Source of the DNA: Actinacidiphila acididurans
Lineage (GTDB): Bacteria > Actinomycetota > Actinomycetes > Streptomycetales > Streptomycetaceae
Length of the DNA: 64,000 nucleotides
Assembly (NCBI RefSeq): GCF_016918855.1
Contig: NZ_JADKYB010000003.1
Span: 479,257-543,256, forward strand
Direction of reading: 5' to 3'
Below the pieces are notes generated by a model. That model ran no database searches. It was not told the DNA's origin and saw only the letters and a program-made list of their open reading frames with translations. Positions 7,856 through 16,400 of the stretch are shown here, in pieces; positions within the stretch are counted from its first letter, which is position 1; each line of letters begins with the position of its first letter. Position numbers and translations under genes: made by a program.

Positions 7856-8782
7856 TTACGACGTGTGTGAGCCGTGGGCGGTGGGCCAGCCCATCTCGGT
7901 GTACGGGTTCCCGGCGGTGATGCCCTGGATGGCGGTTCGGGTGTAGGGGACGAGGTTGTCGGGGAGGGCGTCGAGGGGCCAGAAACGCCACGCGGTGCAG
8001 CGGTCGGGTTCAAGGATCCGGGGTCGGCCGGCCCAGTGGGTCGGGGCGAAGAAGAGCTGGAGGCGGGGCAGAGTGCTTTCGGGGTCGAGGTGGTGGACGG
8101 TGTGGACGAGCCGCAGGTCGTCCTCGTCGATGGCCAGTCCGGCTTCCTCGGCTGCTTCCCGGGCGAGGCAGGCGCGGGCGGATTCCATTTCGCAATGGCC
8201 GGCCAGGGCGTGCCAGGTGTCGGGGGCGTAGCCGGAGTCCGGGTGACGCAGGCCGAGGAGGACGGCGCCGCCGTGTTCCAGGTACAGGTGGCAGCCGATC
8301 ACATTGGGCACGGTGCCCATGGCGTGGGCGCTGGGTGGGGCGGGAGCGGGGACGAGCGTGCCCGCGGTTCGCGCCTGGTGGAGGCGGATCACCTTCATCG
8401 TGCCGGGGTCCAGGGTCAAGTGGGCCATGGTGGCGGCGTCGAACCAGTGGAGCATGATGCCTTCGCTGATTCGCAGCCGGGCCGGATCGCCGTTCCAGGT
8501 GCCGAGGTAGATCTGGACCCGGCCGTCGAGCCTGCCGCGGGCGGTGGTGAACGGGACCAGGTCGGGGACGACGAGGCCGGCTTCTTCGAGCAGTTCGCGG
8601 GCGATGGCCTGGTCGGGGGTTTCGCCGGGCTCGCATCCGCCGCCGGGCAGCGCCCAGGTGCCCGGTTGCCAGATCGGCTTGTTGGCGTCGCGGAGGTGGA
8701 GCAGGTACTGGCCACGGGAGTTGACGAGCAGCGCGGAGGCGGCGGTGACGGGGGTGGTCCGGATGGGGGGTTCGGGCAGCAC
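7856..8782 (-). CDS. Double-Nudix protein
   Basis: 308 residues with two Nudix domains in tandem. Domain 1 (about residues 10-140) has a full Nudix box: 'GGGCEPGET' then 'ARELLEEAGL'. Domain 2 (about 155-300) has 'GHCEMESA' then 'LAREAAEEAGL'; compared with the usual GHxExGES spacing it lacks one residue before the first Glu. Nudix enzymes split nucleoside diphosphates linked to another group, using Mg2+ held by the REUXEE glutamates, which both boxes keep. The GTG start is preceded by AGGAGG. It lies 48 bases after the ABC exporter and is co-transcribed with it and the tiny ORF at 10720-10845. Substrate unknown. Confidence 0.85.
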   Translation of the reverse strand: MLPEPPIRTTPVTAASALLVNSRGQYLLHLRDANKPIWQPGTWALPGGGCEPGETPDQAIARELLEEAGLVVPDLVPFTTARGRLDGRVQIYLGTWNGDPARLRISEGIMLHWFDAATMAHLTLDPGTMKVIRLHQARTAGTLVPAPAPPSAHAMGTVPNVIGCHLYLEHGGAVLLGLRHPDSGYAPDTWHALAGHCEMESARACLAREAAEEAGLAIDEDDLRLVHTVHHLDPESTLPRLQLFFAPTHWAGRPRILEPDRCTAWRFWPLDALPDNLVPYTRTAIQGITAGNPYTEMGWPTAHGSHTS

Positions 8783-8830
8783 GGGACCTCCTGGGCGGGC
8801 CGGACGGCATCGGGGTACGGGTTGGAGCAG

Positions 8831-10723
8831 TCAGCGGTCCTTGGACAGGGCGAGGAGTTCGGCGAACAGGCCGTTGCCGGCGGCGAGTTCGTCGTAGGTG
8901 CCCTGCTCGCTGATACGGCCGTGGTCCATGACGACGACCCGGTCCGCGATCTTGGTGTTCTCCAGCTGATGGGTGACGACCAGGGTGATGCGGTCGGCGG
9001 CGACGGCTTTGAGGCGTTCGAAGATCTGGTGTTCGCCGCGCGGGTCCATCTGCGAGGTGGGCTCGTCGAGGATGAGCAGGTCGGGCTTGCGGTACAGGGC
9101 GCGGGAGCAGGCCAGGCGCTGCCATTGGCCGCCGGAGAGCTCGGAGCCGCCGAACAGCTCGCGGGCGAGGAGCGTGTCGAGTTGCCCGGGCAGGCTTTCG
9201 ACCGTCTCGCGCATGCCGACGGCCTCCACCGCCTCCCACACGGCTTGGTCGTCGTACGTGCGGGGCCGGCCCAGGGTGACGTTCTCCCGGGCGCGCAGTG
9301 GCCACTGGGCGAAGATCTGCGGGACGAGTCCGCAACGTGGCCACACACTGTGCGGGTCGGCTTCGGCCAGGTCGGTGCCGTTCCAGGAGACGTGGCCCTT
9401 GTCGGCGAGGTAGATCCCGGTGATCAGCCGGCTCAGGGTGGACTTGCCGGAGCCGTTCTCGCCGACGATCGCGACGATCTCGCCGCGGCGCAGGGTCAGG
9501 GACAGGTGGTCCACGGCCGGGGTTTCCTTGCCGGGGTAGCGGAAGACGGCGTCGTCCAGGCGGATCTCCTCGACGGGCCCGGTGACGACCCGGTCTCCGC
9601 GGGCGGGGGCGCGGGCGGCGGCCAGGTCGAGGAAGCTGCTCATGTCGGCCAGGTAGAGACTGGAGTGGAAGAGCGCGGCCGCGGCCGCGACGACCTGGGA
9701 CAGCGCACCGAGCACGGCCTGGACGGCGACGACCGCGGTGGCCACCAGGGCGAGTTCGACCCGGCCGGACAGCGCGAGCCAGCCCAGCGCCACCCAGGTG
9801 ACGAGGAGGAAGAACCCGCCGAGAGCCGAAGTCCCCACAGTGATGCGCAGCTTGTGCGGGGCCGTGGCCAGGGTGCGCCGGTCGATGCGCTGGGAGACGG
9901 CGCCGTACCAGTACACCAGGTAGTCCGTCATGCCGTTGGCGCGTACCTCGTCGCTGTAGCGCGGCTCGGTGGACCACCAGCGCATCATGCCGCGCACGTT
10001 GCGGTCGCCGATGTTCGCGTAATGCGTCGCGTAGTCCACCCGTGCGGCCAGCACCGCTCCCAGGCCCGAGGGCAGGACCGCGAGCAGCAGCAGGGGCAGC
10101 ATCAGCGGTTTGAGTACGGTCAGGACGCCCGCCGCGGCGGCCATCCGGATCAGCGCCGCCGTGAAGGTCCGCGCGTCCTGGACCATCGTCTGGGTACGGA
10201 CGACGCCCATTTCGGCAGCCTCGTGCCGGTCGCTGAAGCCCTCCTCGCTGTAGGCGGTGGCCTCGACCCGGCACACCGCCTCCACCAGTGCGACGTCCGC
10301 ACGGGTCGTCAGACCCGGCGTGATCCTCCCGTCGGCGTACGTGGCCAGCGCCGAGGCGGTGCGCACGGCGGCTGCCGCGGCCGCGATGACGATCAGGGCG
10401 GGCAGCGCCGCGTGCAGCCGGTCGGCGACCGGTGCGGCACCGACCAGGGGGCGCATCGCCTTCGCGGTGGCCGACAACTGCACCGCCGAGCCCGCCCCCA
10501 TCGCGAACTGGCAGGACAGCAGCAGCACGACGGCCCGGCGGTCGACCTGCCAGGCCATGCGGGCGGTTCGGCCCAGCACCGAGGGGAGGCGGGCGCACAT
10601 CGCCCTGAACGAGACCCCGCCCAGGGGATTCCTGCCGTAGTGGCCGTTGAAGACGAACTCCGCCGGCGGTGGCGGAGGGGGCGGCGTCCCCGGGTCCTGG
10701 GCGGGGAGGGTGCCGGCGGTCAT
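8831..10723 (-). CDS. ABC exporter with fused permease and ATPase
   Basis: 630 residues. An N-terminal cytosolic extension contains a run of seven prolines, followed by about five to six membrane helices (residues ~65-370) and a nucleotide-binding domain with Walker A 'GENGSGKST', signature 'ELSGGQWQRLA', Walker B 'LLILDEPTS' and H-loop 'VVTHQL'. The fused arrangement is that of half-size exporters working as homodimers. The permease part is weakly related to peptide/lipid exporters; no C39 peptidase domain is present. ATG 10723 overlaps the stop of a tiny upstream ORF (ATGA), which suggests translational coupling. The double-Nudix gene follows, and the three look like one operon. The cargo cannot be read from sequence. 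Confidence 0.9.
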   Translation of the reverse strand: MTAGTLPAQDPGTPPPPPPPAEFVFNGHYGRNPLGGVSFRAMCARLPSVLGRTARMAWQVDRRAVVLLLSCQFAMGAGSAVQLSATAKAMRPLVGAAPVADRLHAALPALIVIAAAAAAVRTASALATYADGRITPGLTTRADVALVEAVCRVEATAYSEEGFSDRHEAAEMGVVRTQTMVQDARTFTAALIRMAAAAGVLTVLKPLMLPLLLLAVLPSGLGAVLAARVDYATHYANIGDRNVRGMMRWWSTEPRYSDEVRANGMTDYLVYWYGAVSQRIDRRTLATAPHKLRITVGTSALGGFFLLVTWVALGWLALSGRVELALVATAVVAVQAVLGALSQVVAAAAALFHSSLYLADMSSFLDLAAARAPARGDRVVTGPVEEIRLDDAVFRYPGKETPAVDHLSLTLRRGEIVAIVGENGSGKSTLSRLITGIYLADKGHVSWNGTDLAEADPHSVWPRCGLVPQIFAQWPLRARENVTLGRPRTYDDQAVWEAVEAVGMRETVESLPGQLDTLLARELFGGSELSGGQWQRLACSRALYRKPDLLILDEPTSQMDPRGEHQIFERLKAVAADRITLVVTHQLENTKIADRVVVMDHGRISEQGTYDELAAGNGLFAELLALSKDR

Positions 10724-10845
10724 GACGGCTCCCCGCTTTCCGGTCGACGGTCGTCACGCCGGGGGTCGGCGCCGTACCGCGGCATGCGGGACTCGGGCGA
10801 TGCGGGCCGTGCCGGTAAGCGAGGGCGGGAAGGTGCCGGGGCCAC
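10720..10845 (-). CDS. Tiny Pro/Arg-rich ORF translationally coupled to the ABC exporter
   Basis: A 41-residue ORF starting at GTG 10845, with a strong AAGGAGG 4 bases upstream (10850-10856) and a TGA that overlaps the exporter ATG as ATGA. The product is rich in Pro, Arg, Ser and Ala, ends acidic ('RRPESGEPS'), and has no Cys, no signal peptide and one Tyr ('RMPRYGADP'). Codon 10 is TTA (10816-10818), the rare leucine codon that depends on bldA in Streptomyces. Third-position G/C is lower than in neighbouring genes, so coding potential is only moderate. It may be a leader ORF that gates translation of the exporter, or a small peptide cargo. The remaining bases to 11078 show no other gene. 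Confidence 0.45.
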   Translation of the reverse strand: MAPAPSRPRLPARPASPESRMPRYGADPRRDDRRPESGEPS

Positions 10846-11078
10846 AGGTCCTCCTTGGTCTCCGGTGACGGGACGGGTGATCGGACAACGCGGCACGGCG
10901 GGCACCGGTCACGGTGTCCGCCGACTCGCCTACTGCCGCTGCTCCTTGCCCGCCTCGGTGCCGCCCGGTGCCGTCGGCCACGCCGGTACGCGAGGTGGGC
11001 CGGGACGGCGTGCAGCGCAATACGGAGGTGCGTGAAACGGTCTTGCTGAATCGATCTGACGGTGACTACATTGTGGTG

Positions 11079-11333
11079 ATGAATGAGGTCTTTGAGTCGA
11101 AGTTCCGACCCGGCGACCGGCCAACTCCCTCTCGGGCGTCGCACTGGACCAAAGAAAGAGCGGGCGCGATGTTCGCCGCTCTCGCCGCAGGCTTTTTCAC
11201 ATTCATTATCACCTTTGATGTATTCCGCAGAATTGTGCCCGATTGGATGTATCTGGCAACGATTGCGTCGGGCGCAGTGGTCGCGCTGGGCGCGTACAGA
11301 ATTTCCCTGTCCTGGCTCAAGCGACTTCCCTGA
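11079..11333 (+). CDS. Small membrane protein, unknown function
   Basis: 84 residues. After a polar N-terminus there are two predicted membrane helices, about residues 29-46 ('MFAALAAGFFTFIITF') and 54-72 ('MYLATIASGAVVALGAY'), and a short basic end. ATG 11079 is the third of consecutive GTG-GTG-ATG codons and the most likely start. Base use is unusual for this window: many A/T third positions (ATT, TTT, GAT), suggesting recent arrival or relaxed selection. No family is recognised; the size and topology resemble small phage or plasmid membrane proteins, but nothing nearby supports that. Confidence 0.55.
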   Translation: MNEVFESKFRPGDRPTPSRASHWTKERAGAMFAALAAGFFTFIITFDVFRRIVPDWMYLATIASGAVVALGAYRISLSWLKRLP

Positions 11334-11421
11334 CCTGACGCGGTGGCTCCACGGTCCGCTGCTGCTCCTGTCCGTTGCCGCCGGGGCAACCGGCGCCCAC
11401 CGCCATCGAAGAGGAGGCGCC

Positions 11422-11664
11422 GTGACCGACTATTTCGCCGGAGACGACCGCACCAACCGGGAGCGGATGCTTGCCGGGGACTGGTACGTAAGCCACGACC
11501 CCGAGAGCTGGGAGCAGGCCAAGCGGGCCGTCCGCCTTCAGGCGGCTTACGCGGCCGCGTACGTCGCCGACCCTGATGCCGCGCGCCCGATCCTGGAAGA
11601 CCTTCTCGGGCATCTGGGCGCCGAAGCGCACATCAGGCCTCCGCTGTACGTCGACTACGGCACC
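11422..11664 (+). pseudogene. Maltose/galactoside O-acetyltransferase N-terminal relic
   Basis: From GTG 11422 (GAGGAGG 4 bases upstream) about 81 codons match the Mac domain that opens maltose, galactoside and Nod-factor acetyltransferases: 'RMLAGDWYVSHDPE', 'LLGHLGAEAHIRPPL' and 'YVDYGT'. Directly after 'YVDYGT' the expected 'N(I/L)xIGxx' and the left-handed beta-helix hexapeptide repeats are missing; the frame runs into unrelated sequence that overlaps the opposite-strand zinc-ribbon gene. Only the first ~80 of ~190 residues remain, so no acetyl-CoA-dependent activity is expected. Confidence 0.7.
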
Positions 11665-11767
11665 TCCGGGAACTGTGAGGGCTGCAGTGGTCCGCTCCGG
11701 CGGGCGTCCTTCTCACGCCGGAGGACGGCGTGTCCTCAGGCCGTCATCGACCGGATGGCAAGGCGCC

Positions 11768-12103
11768 TCACCGTAGTTGCCCGTCCAAGTATTCGATCAG
11801 CCTGGATTCGCTTCGTTCGAGAAGTTCCCGCTGATCACGAGGCAGTGACGCCAGGGCATCAACGAGGACGTGCTTCCGAGGAACGTGCACCATCGAGCCG
11901 GAGTAGACCCGACAGCCGGAGCACCAGGCGAACCCGACGCACCGCTCGAACATGGAGGACTCAGGCGGATGGAAGCGGTACTGGTATGAGCGGACGGTCG
12001 TCCCGCAGGTGGCACATCTCCGCCGATCGCCATCGGGGACCGTCTCCCAGGTCCCGACCTTGAGCCACGGCTGCCGTGCGCCAGGCGCTCTTCACATCGT
12101 CAT
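11768..12103 (-). pseudogene. Zinc-ribbon-like protein with an in-frame stop near its start
   Basis: A protein-like frame runs from just after an in-frame TGA (12092-12094) to the stop at 11768: 'WLKVGTWETVPDGDRRRC', 'ATCGTTVRSYQYRFHPPE', 'FERCVGFAWCSGCRVYSG', and a helical end 'PRDQRELLERSESRLIEYL'. CxxC ... C(x6)CxxC spacing suggests a zinc ribbon. The sequence conserved in style continues upstream of the first internal ATG (11953), but between the TGA and that ATG there is no start codon. Three in-frame ATGs (12112, 12103, 12097) with GGAGAAG upstream lie just before the TGA, so the simplest reading is a TGG-to-TGA change at about codon 3-6. Otherwise translation begins at 11953 and the protein is 61 residues. 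Confidence 0.5.
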
Positions 12104-12145
12104 GCGGACCATTCTTCTCCTTGACCGGCTCATGCGTGGTGGCGA

Positions 12146-12730
12146 TCAGACTTGTTGGCGGAAGTCCAGCATGTAGAAGACCTTGTCGTAGCGCCGTTCG
12201 CGGACGGCGACGAAGTCGGGCAGGCGGCCGTATTCGGTGAAGCCCAGCGACCGGTAGAGGCGCAGAGCGTTGGTGTTGTCGCCACGGGCGTCCAGGGTGA
12301 GGACCTCGATCCCCGCTTCCCGGGCGTCAGCGATCAAGGCAGCGGCCAGTGCCCGACCGACACCGCGGCCATGGGCAGCAGCGTCTACCGCGAGTTTCTC
12401 CAGATCGGCGTGCGGCCGGTGGGTCGGTCGGCCGTAGCGGAGCCAGTACCCCAACCCGACGAGCCGACGGCCGAGGTACGCCACACGCAGGGCCCCGTCC
12501 CCGGCCCGCGCCGCGGAGACGACATGGCCGAGAAGTTCACCCACTTCATCCCGCGAGGGCGGTTCGACCCAGCCCAGCGCGGCACCTCCACCGACCAGGT
12601 CCGCCAGGATCCGGTGGGCCGACTCCGCGAACCGGACGTCCAGCTCCGGGTCGGAAGCCAGGTCCATGGCGTCAAGGATGGTGACCTCAGCGGTCACCCC
12701 GCCGGCCGTGGGCGGATGCGCCGGATTCAT
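12146..12730 (-). CDS. GNAT-family N-acetyltransferase
   Basis: 194 residues with the GNAT fold. The acetyl-CoA pyrophosphate loop is 'GRGVGRALAAALI' after the strand 'ADLEKLAVDAA' (a typical V-D-xx-xRGxGxG core), and the late motif B is 'LDARGDNTNALRLYRSLGF'. It transfers acetyl from CoA to an amine of an unknown substrate. ATG 12730 is used; GTG at codon 12 is possible. It stands alone in a patch of small and decayed genes, divergent from the KOW protein. Confidence 0.85.
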   Translation of the reverse strand: MNPAHPPTAGGVTAEVTILDAMDLASDPELDVRFAESAHRILADLVGGGAALGWVEPPSRDEVGELLGHVVSAARAGDGALRVAYLGRRLVGLGYWLRYGRPTHRPHADLEKLAVDAAAHGRGVGRALAAALIADAREAGIEVLTLDARGDNTNALRLYRSLGFTEYGRLPDFVAVRERRYDKVFYMLDFRQQV

Positions 12731-12861
12731 GCCCAGCAGCTTATGGCACCGTTTCTTGTCTTGTTCCTTGACCTCGGCCTGCTTGGTTGCCAGCTGCAGG
12801 CGGGGCGGACAGCGTGTAGGAAGAGGGCAGCCGATCTCGATGGTGCTTGGAGGGAGTGGAC

Positions 12862-13104
12862 ATGCCGGACGATGAGGCGATGGTTCGGATAGGTGATGTC
12901 GTGCGGGTCACAGATGGGCCATTCGCTGACTTCAGGGGCCCTGTCAGATCCGTCGACGTCGGTCGTGGACGAGTGCAGCTGACCGTCGACATCCTGGGCG
13001 ACGTGAGCACTATCGACCTACCCCTGGAGGATGTGAGCCCTGCAGCCGCTGACGAGTCAGTGACGATGGACGGGCCGTCAAGCGCAGCTCACCCCAGGGC
13101 ATGA
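12862..13104 (+). CDS. KOW-motif (NusG C-terminal-like) small protein
   Basis: 80 residues. Residues ~9-58 form a single KOW/SH3-like barrel: 'IGDVVRVTDGPFADFRGPV' then 'VQLTVDILG' and 'IDLPLEDV', as in the C-terminal domain of NusG and in ribosomal L24/L26. No NGN domain is present, so this is a free-standing KOW protein that may bind RNA, ribosome or a partner protein. ATG 12862 has GGAGGGAG 5 bases upstream. The last ~20 residues after the barrel are low-complexity and overlap the convergent gene by 95 bases, so the stop may have been extended. Confidence 0.7.
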   Translation: MPDDEAMVRIGDVVRVTDGPFADFRGPVRSVDVGRGRVQLTVDILGDVSTIDLPLEDVSPAAADESVTMDGPSSAAHPRA

Positions 13105-13333
13105 AGTCGAGCGCGACGGCGTCGAGCATGCTCCCGATCGGTGGGAAGTCCTCCGGGCGCGGGTGTTCCGGACGGTCGTTGAGGTTCACGAAGTCGATGA
13201 AGGCCGGGACGTCGGATGCTGGAGCGACCACCTCGACTTCGACGCCGAATCGTCCCCGATGCCCTGTCACTCGGCAGCGAACAACCTCGAAAGCACGGAT
13301 TCCGCTGCTGAGCCAGAGCTGAGTGCCGGTCAC
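13010..13333 (-). CDS. Hypothetical protein
   Basis: 107 residues, no recognised family. The N-terminal two-thirds looks like a compact alpha/beta protein ('WLSSGIRAFEVVRCRVTGH', 'GRFGVEVEVVAP', 'FIDFVNLND'). The segment 'IGSMLDAVALDFMPWGELRL' resembles the end of an S1/OB-like strand set. It overlaps the 3' end of the convergent KOW gene by 95 bases; its own last ~15 residues are low complexity, so both genes may have lost their original stops. Confidence 0.55.
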   Translation of the reverse strand: MTGTQLWLSSGIRAFEVVRCRVTGHRGRFGVEVEVVAPASDVPAFIDFVNLNDRPEHPRPEDFPPIGSMLDAVALDFMPWGELRLTARPSSLTRQRLQGSHPPGVGR

Positions 13334-13480
13334 AGCTGACCAGCGTAGGAGGGCTCAACCTGGCCGCGCCCGCCATCGTCAGAGTCCTCGCCAGCAGGTC
13401 TGCCCCGAGCCGAAGCCCAGTTCCAGCGGCAGTTGCTGCCCCCTGGCCCGCCCCGCGCAAAGGCGGGCCAGGGATGGCGT

Positions 13481-16400
13481 TCAGCGAAGGCCGACCGCGC
13501 GGATGATGGTTTGGTCGACCGTGTTTCCGGCCGAGTCGCTCGCGCTCAGGCGCAGGGAGGCGAAGGCCGCCGCCCGGGGGGCGTTGAACCGGTAGTGCCC
13601 GTGTGCGTCCACCGTGAGGGGCGTCCAGGTGGTGCCGTCGTCGTAGGACACCTCGACCCGGGGTGCACCGGGGGTGCCGGCCCCGGCGACGGTGACGTCG
13701 ACGAGGCCGACGGCGACCGGGGCGCGCTGCTGGACGGTGACCCCGAAGGTCGAGTCGCGGGAGACGAAGCCGGCGTCGTCCGTCCGCACATCAAGGCCGA
13801 TCTGCAGCAAAGGCAGCAGGTCCCGCCGGCCCGACACCGTCGGCGCGGCGGAGGTGAACTTCCACTGCGTCGTCGTCGAGGACGAGTACGGGCTGTACGA
13901 CGCGTCGCGCTGGTTCGCGACGACGAGCCGGTACGGCAGGGGCGCCGCGCCGGGCAGGTTGGGGCTCATGACGAGCCCGCTGCTGGTGGAGCCCAACCGG
14001 GTGTCGCCCTGGTAGAGGGTGACGCTCTGGGCGGCGTGGGTTCCCCAGGCCAGGGAGTACCCGGCGTGGTCGGCGTTGCCGTAGCCCGGGACGTCGATCC
14101 GCATCTGGTTACCCGTCCGCGTCGGGCCGAGGTAGCTGTTGTTGAGGTACGGGCGCTGGACGGGCTTGAACCAGTCCTCGCTCACGACGGCGCCGGGGTG
14201 GTAGGACCGCTGGACACTGTTCTCGTACTGCGTCCCGTCGCTGGCCTCCTGGCCCCATGTGTTGGCGCCGTCGGTGCTGACCCAGTCGGTCCGGCGGCTG
14301 TTGACCGAAAGCGCTACGTCCTGACCGATGCCCCACTCCGAGTAGACGGGGTAGTCGTACCGCCATTCCTGCGCGTAGGGGGAGGGAGCCGGGCTGTCGA
14401 AGTTCTCGTCGATCCGGACGAGGTTGTTCTGCGACGCCTGGACGACCATGTTCTTCGGGAGCTCGTTGTGCCAGGTGTGCATGAGGTCGTAGACGTAGGT
14501 CGCGACCGGGTGGGACTGCGCCCGCAGCACCACGCCTGACTGCTGGGCCTGGGCTATGAGCTTGTCGCCCTCGTCGGGGGACAGCAGGCCCACGTCGATG
14601 GTGGTCGGGTCCAGCCCGTCGGTCCCGAAGGAGAGCTGCTGGCGTCCGGCCCGGTCGTTGGCGACCAGCAGGAGCGCCGCCCCGGCGTCGGCCGCCGCCT
14701 TGGCCTGCGCGACGGGTGTCACCGTGGCGGTGCGTCGTACGACGACCGCCTTGCCGTGGACGTCGATGCCGTCGTAGTCGGCGGCGGCACCGTTGCCGGC
14801 GAAGGCCAGGGGGAACGTCCGCGTCCCGGCGGGCAGCGGGGTGACGTTGTCCTGCCGAAGCACGTCGGTGTAGTCGACCCCTCGCGCGGACACGGTGAGC
14901 GCGGGCTGTTCCTTGCGCCACCGCGTGCCGAGGTAGAAGTCACCGTGCTTGACGGCGCCTTGAGGCTGGACCCACAGGCTGTCGTACGCCGTGTCCTCGA
15001 CCTCGAAGTCGAGCCACTGGGACTGGCCGAGCGCCCGGTTGTACTCCAGCCGGAGGTACGTGGGGTCGCCCGGCTGCGGAATCGTTTCGTCGACGCGTCG
15101 GATGTGGCCGGCGTCGAGCGTGACCGTGCGGTCCTGGTTGAAGGCGATGTCGGGATCGCCGAGCAGCGCCATGCCTTGCGACCTGGGGCCATGGGCGCCC
15201 GGCACGGTCATGAAGCCGAGGGCGGAGTAGTTGTCGTCGGGCGTGTAGAAGGTCGCGCTTCCCTCGACGGGAATCAGCGCAGGCGTCGGGTCGCCGGCCC
15301 GCAGCAGCGCCACGGTCGCGGCGCCGGGGTTGCCGGCGGCGTCCTTGACGTTGATGGTCATCTTGTGGGACACCGCCCCGAGCGAGATCGCCGTGTGCGC
15401 GAGCACGCCGTCCGGGCCGGAGGCCAGGATCTGGCCGCTGAAGCTGCCCGAGGCACTCGCCGCCGCGGTGGGGTCAATGGTCAGGGTGATGCCGGCGGTG
15501 CCGTGAGCGGGCACCGTGACGGAGTCGGCCGAGAGCCGGAAAGTGCCAGCGGGCGCGCCCGGGGCGGAGATCGACAAGGCGAGGGTCACCGTGCTGTCGC
15601 CCAGGTTGGTGTACGTCACGGGCCGTTGCACCGGACCCGACTCGCTCTCACCCGCGTACGCCGTGGCAGTGGCGAAGACGGCGGCTCGTGTGGCGGCCGC
15701 CGCGTCCACGCGGCCGCTGCCGGCCTCGAAGCTGTTGTAGGCGGGGGTCTGCTTGGAAGTGCTGGTCAGCAGGTCCTTGAGCTGGGCTCCGGTGAGCTCC
15801 GGGTGCTCGGCCGCGACAAGGGCCGCGGCACCGGTCACGTGCGGTGTGGCCATCGAGGTGCCGCTCAGCGTCTGGTAGTAGCCCTCACCCTCCGCGGCGT
15901 ACTGCGACCGGGCGGCCAGGATGTCGACGCCGGGCGCGGTGATCTCCGGCTTGAGAGCGCCGTCGCCGACCCGGGGACCCTGGCTCGAGAAGTAGGCGAG
16001 CGAGTCGTTGCTGTCCACCGCACCGACGGTGAGGGCGGCGTCGGCAGCGCCGGGTGAGCCGACGGTGCCGGAGTCGCCGCTGTTGCCCGCGGCGATGACG
16101 AAGAGGGCGCCGGTCTGGGCGCTGAGCTGGTTCACGGCCTGGGACAGCGGGTCCGTGCCGTCGGACGGATCGGGGTCCCCGAGGCTCATGTTGATGACCT
16201 TGGCGTGCTCGTCGACGGCCGCCCACTGCATGCCGGCCAGCACCTCGGAGTCGCTGCCCTGACCTTCGTTCGACAGGACCTTGCCGATGTGCAGCCGGGC
16301 GCCCGGGGCGACGCCCTTCTCGGTGCCGCCCGACGCGGCTCCCGTGCCCGCGATCGTGGAGGCGACGTGGGTTCCGTGGCCGTTGTGGTCCTTGACGTCC

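Noticed and set aside
10720..10845. A lanthipeptide or lasso peptide precursor
   Set aside because: No Cys, no leader-type motif, and no modification enzyme in the operon; kept only as an unspecified small ORF.
7874..11035. A 1,053-codon open frame on the + strand opposite the ABC exporter and Nudix genes
   Set aside because: It is a mirror of real minus-strand genes with Walker and Nudix motifs; its product is low-complexity and matches no domain. Long antisense frames are expected at this GC content.
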